Below, piece by piece: positions 62,341 to 64,000 of a stretch of 64,000 bases of DNA. The notes under the pieces are model-generated. The model saw nothing but the letters and a program-made list of their open reading frames with translations. It did no database searches and was not told where the DNA came from. The stretch lies in assembly GCA_024276305.1 (NCBI GenBank), contig JAJRXK010000069.1, forward strand, positions 1 through 64,000. The letters run 5' to 3'. The DNA is from Candidatus Krumholzibacteriota bacterium (GTDB taxonomy: Bacteria; Krumholzibacteriota; Krumholzibacteriia; JAJRXK01). The stretch's first letter is position 1. Each line of letters begins with the position of its first letter. Made by a program: the position numbers and the translations under genes.

Positions 62341-64000
62341 CTAGTCCGCAAATACCTGCCCGTGTAGGCCTTCCAAGTCGTGCTCAGCGATCTGGGGCGG
62401 CAGCAACACGCTACGGCTGAGCTTTCTCTTCTCGGAAAGCAATCGATCCAAGAGCTCATCGTAGGTCGGATGGTCCAGTTTCTGGCTGACAGCGAGCGGG
62501 TAGTACACCGTCACAGGTTTGAGTTGACCAATCCGGTAGGCACGATCGGTGGCTTGATCTTCTACGGCTGGGTTCCACCATCGCTCCAGGTGGACGACAT
62601 GGTTGGCAGCAGTGATCGTCAGGCCGACGCCCCCTGCCTTTGGGGACAGGAGGAGAACTCCGAAGCCCTCCCCCTTCTGGAATGAGTCAACGATCTCGGT
62701 TCTCTTCCTACCCGGTACCTTTCCGTTGACCACAAAGGGGCGCTGGCGCAGGCCGTATCTCCGTTGAATGATCTCCATCAGCGCGGACTGCATCAAACGT
62801 GACTCCGAAAACACGAGTACCTTTTCGTCCCGGGACTGCACGTCATCGAGGATCACGAACAGTTCTCCAAGTCGCGCGCTTGCTCCGATGAACTCATCAT
62901 CAGGCTGTCCATTCCAGACCAGGGGGTGGGTAGAGACTCGTCGAATCTGTTGCAATGCCTCAAGTCGATTCGTTGCGCGCCCCTTTCCTTGCAGAATACC
63001 CTGGTAGGCTTCTAGTTGCACCGTGGGCATTTCACGTCGCCGAGTCTCGAACGAGATCGAGGGCAATCCATCGAGTTCTTGTTCCTTCATTCGGCGCAGC
63101 ATGAGCGCGGGAGGGGCGCCCTCGGTCAGGAACTGATGGAGGCCTTGGAGTCTCTTGTGGGTTTCCTCATCCGACTCCGCCTGGAAGCTCTTCTCGAACT
63201 TCTGAAGGGATCCCAGTTTCCCCGGGGCGACGGTATCAACGATGGTCCAGAGATCGGACATGCGGTTCTCGACCGGAGTTCCGGTGATGGCAATGAAGAA
63301 GTCCGAAGACTGTCCCTTCGCAGCTCGAGTCATGAGAGATCGCGGGTTCTTCACTTTTTGCACTTCGTCGAACAGGGCCACACCCCATTTGATGCGGCCA
63401 ATACTGTGTTGATAGTCCCGGAGTGTCTCATATGTTGTGAGAACGACGTCGAAGTCTCGGAGACGATCAACGCGCAGGAGGGGCAACCCCCCTTTGAGTT
63501 CATGTCCCTTGGCGGCGTCGCGCTCGCGCAATTCGGCGAGATTCTTCCCATGAGCCTCGAGAACTCTCCCTAGGCGGTCACCGCTCAGATGCTTGGTCAG
63601 TTCCGCTCCCCAGCTTCTGAGAAGTCCGGTGGGGGCGACGATCAGAATTGGCCGATCCAGGGCACCGAATTCCCGCACCCACGCCAGAAAAGCGAGGCAC
63701 TGCAGTGTTTTTCCCAACCCCATGTCGTCGGCGAGAAGGACACCGGACCGGCCTGCTTTCCATGCCTCCTGGAGCCACTGAAGCCCCTTCTTCTGGTAAT
63801 CGAAGAGACCGGTGTCGAGGTTGGATGGTAGCTCCCGCAGGTCTCCCGATCGTGTGCGATCTTCAGGGACGAAGTCTTCGAGACTCAGATTATCGTGGAT
63901 CTGGATGACGATGCGCGCGTTCTCAGTCTTCGGTTCCTCTGAATCGGGAGATTCCTCGACAGCCTTGATGAGCTTGTCGAGAGCATCCAGCACTGATTCA
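62341..64000 (-). CDS. SNF2/DEAD-like helicase (partial, N-terminus outside window)
   Basis: At least 551 residues of a SNF2-family DNA translocase. Motif I is LLADDMGLGKT, motif II reads ALFDEVQKVKNP (DEVQ instead of the usual DEAH/DEAQ), motif III is AITGTPVENRMSDLW, and motifs V-VI are SPKAGGVGLTITAANHV and QATDRAYRIGQ. The frame is still open at the window's end (the leading residues ESV precede a GTG), so the true start and any N-terminal domain are unseen. SNF2 enzymes act in chromosome dynamics and in several phage-defence systems. The next genes would decide. Its stop is TAG. Confidence 0.88.
   Translation of the reverse strand, partial: ESVLDALDKLIKAVEESPDSEEPKTENARIVIQIHDNLSLEDFVPEDRTRSGDLRELPSNLDTGLFDYQKKGLQWLQEAWKAGRSGVLLADDMGLGKTLQCLAFLAWVREFGALDRPILIVAPTGLLRSWGAELTKHLSGDRLGRVLEAHGKNLAELRERDAAKGHELKGGLPLLRVDRLRDFDVVLTTYETLRDYQHSIGRIKWGVALFDEVQKVKNPRSLMTRAAKGQSSDFFIAITGTPVENRMSDLWTIVDTVAPGKLGSLQKFEKSFQAESDEETHKRLQGLHQFLTEGAPPALMLRRMKEQELDGLPSISFETRRREMPTVQLEAYQGILQGKGRATNRLEALQQIRRVSTHPLVWNGQPDDEFIGASARLGELFVILDDVQSRDEKVLVFSESRLMQSALMEIIQRRYGLRQRPFVVNGKVPGRKRTEIVDSFQKGEGFGVLLLSPKAGGVGLTITAANHVVHLERWWNPAVEDQATDRAYRIGQLKPVTVYYPLAVSQKLDHPTYDELLDRLLSEKRKLSRSVLLPPQIAEHDLEGLHGQVFAD

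Overview
This is a G+C-rich, gene-dense bacterial chromosome segment with no rRNA, tRNA, insertion sequence or CRISPR array that I could see. The organism is Gram-negative: it carries a KDO transferase, predicted outer-membrane beta-barrels and many lipobox lipoproteins. Two secreted proteins end in the FlgD-like C-terminal domain (NPFNP at its start, LVK at the very end) that is common in Krumholzibacteriota/Eisenbacteria-type candidate phyla of the FCB neighbourhood. Together with the DUF5916 barrel and the two-component propeller kinase this makes such a lineage the best guess, with moderate confidence.

Layout. 0-5.6 kb: a leftward operon of an alpha-oxoamine-synthase-like PLP enzyme, an SGNH hydrolase/TPR protein broken by an in-frame TAG, a low-molecular-weight phosphatase and a fructosamine-3-kinase-like kinase (the last two form a plausible protein-deglycation pair), preceded by a zincless-type MutM. 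5.7-12.8 kb: exported M1 aminopeptidase, Tat-exported amidase, PafA-like phosphatase lipoprotein, aldo/keto reductase. 12.9-15.6 kb: GntR-ABC operon of the YtrA/YtrB kind. 15.7-28.4 kb: large envelope and secreted proteins (DUF5916 barrel, BNR-repeat protein, propeller hybrid histidine kinase, calcium-repeat metalloprotease) with sodB between them. 28.5-43.6 kb: TrmB, RluA-type synthase, old yellow enzyme, a metallopeptidase/ATP-grasp pair, a leftward operon of ion antiporter, Usp, ferrochelatase and SixA-like phosphatase, an M50 protease, an Ig-like lipoprotein broken by a TAA, KDO transferase and a radical SAM/SPASM protein.

43.7-50.1 kb holds the most unusual system: a translationally coupled operon of a transglutaminase-7TM protein, an ATP-grasp ligase fused through a membrane helix to a large TPR region, and an outer-membrane beta-barrel. 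It looks like an envelope peptide-modification machine. 50.2-53.1 kb: acyl-CoA dehydrogenase, an unknown partner and an SDR. 53.2-59.2 kb: lexA with a recognisable operator/promoter and a probably leaderless start, followed by the mutagenesis cassette imuA-imuB-dnaE2. 59.3-64 kb: a methyltransferase, a YrdC/Sua5-family protein, an unknown lipoprotein plus small membrane protein, and a SNF2 helicase that runs off the window.

Two genes carry clean in-frame stop codons with intact reading frame beyond them (TAG at 3015-3017 and TAA at 39864-39866). Since TAG and TAA also end normal genes here, these are nonsense mutations or sequence errors rather than a changed code.
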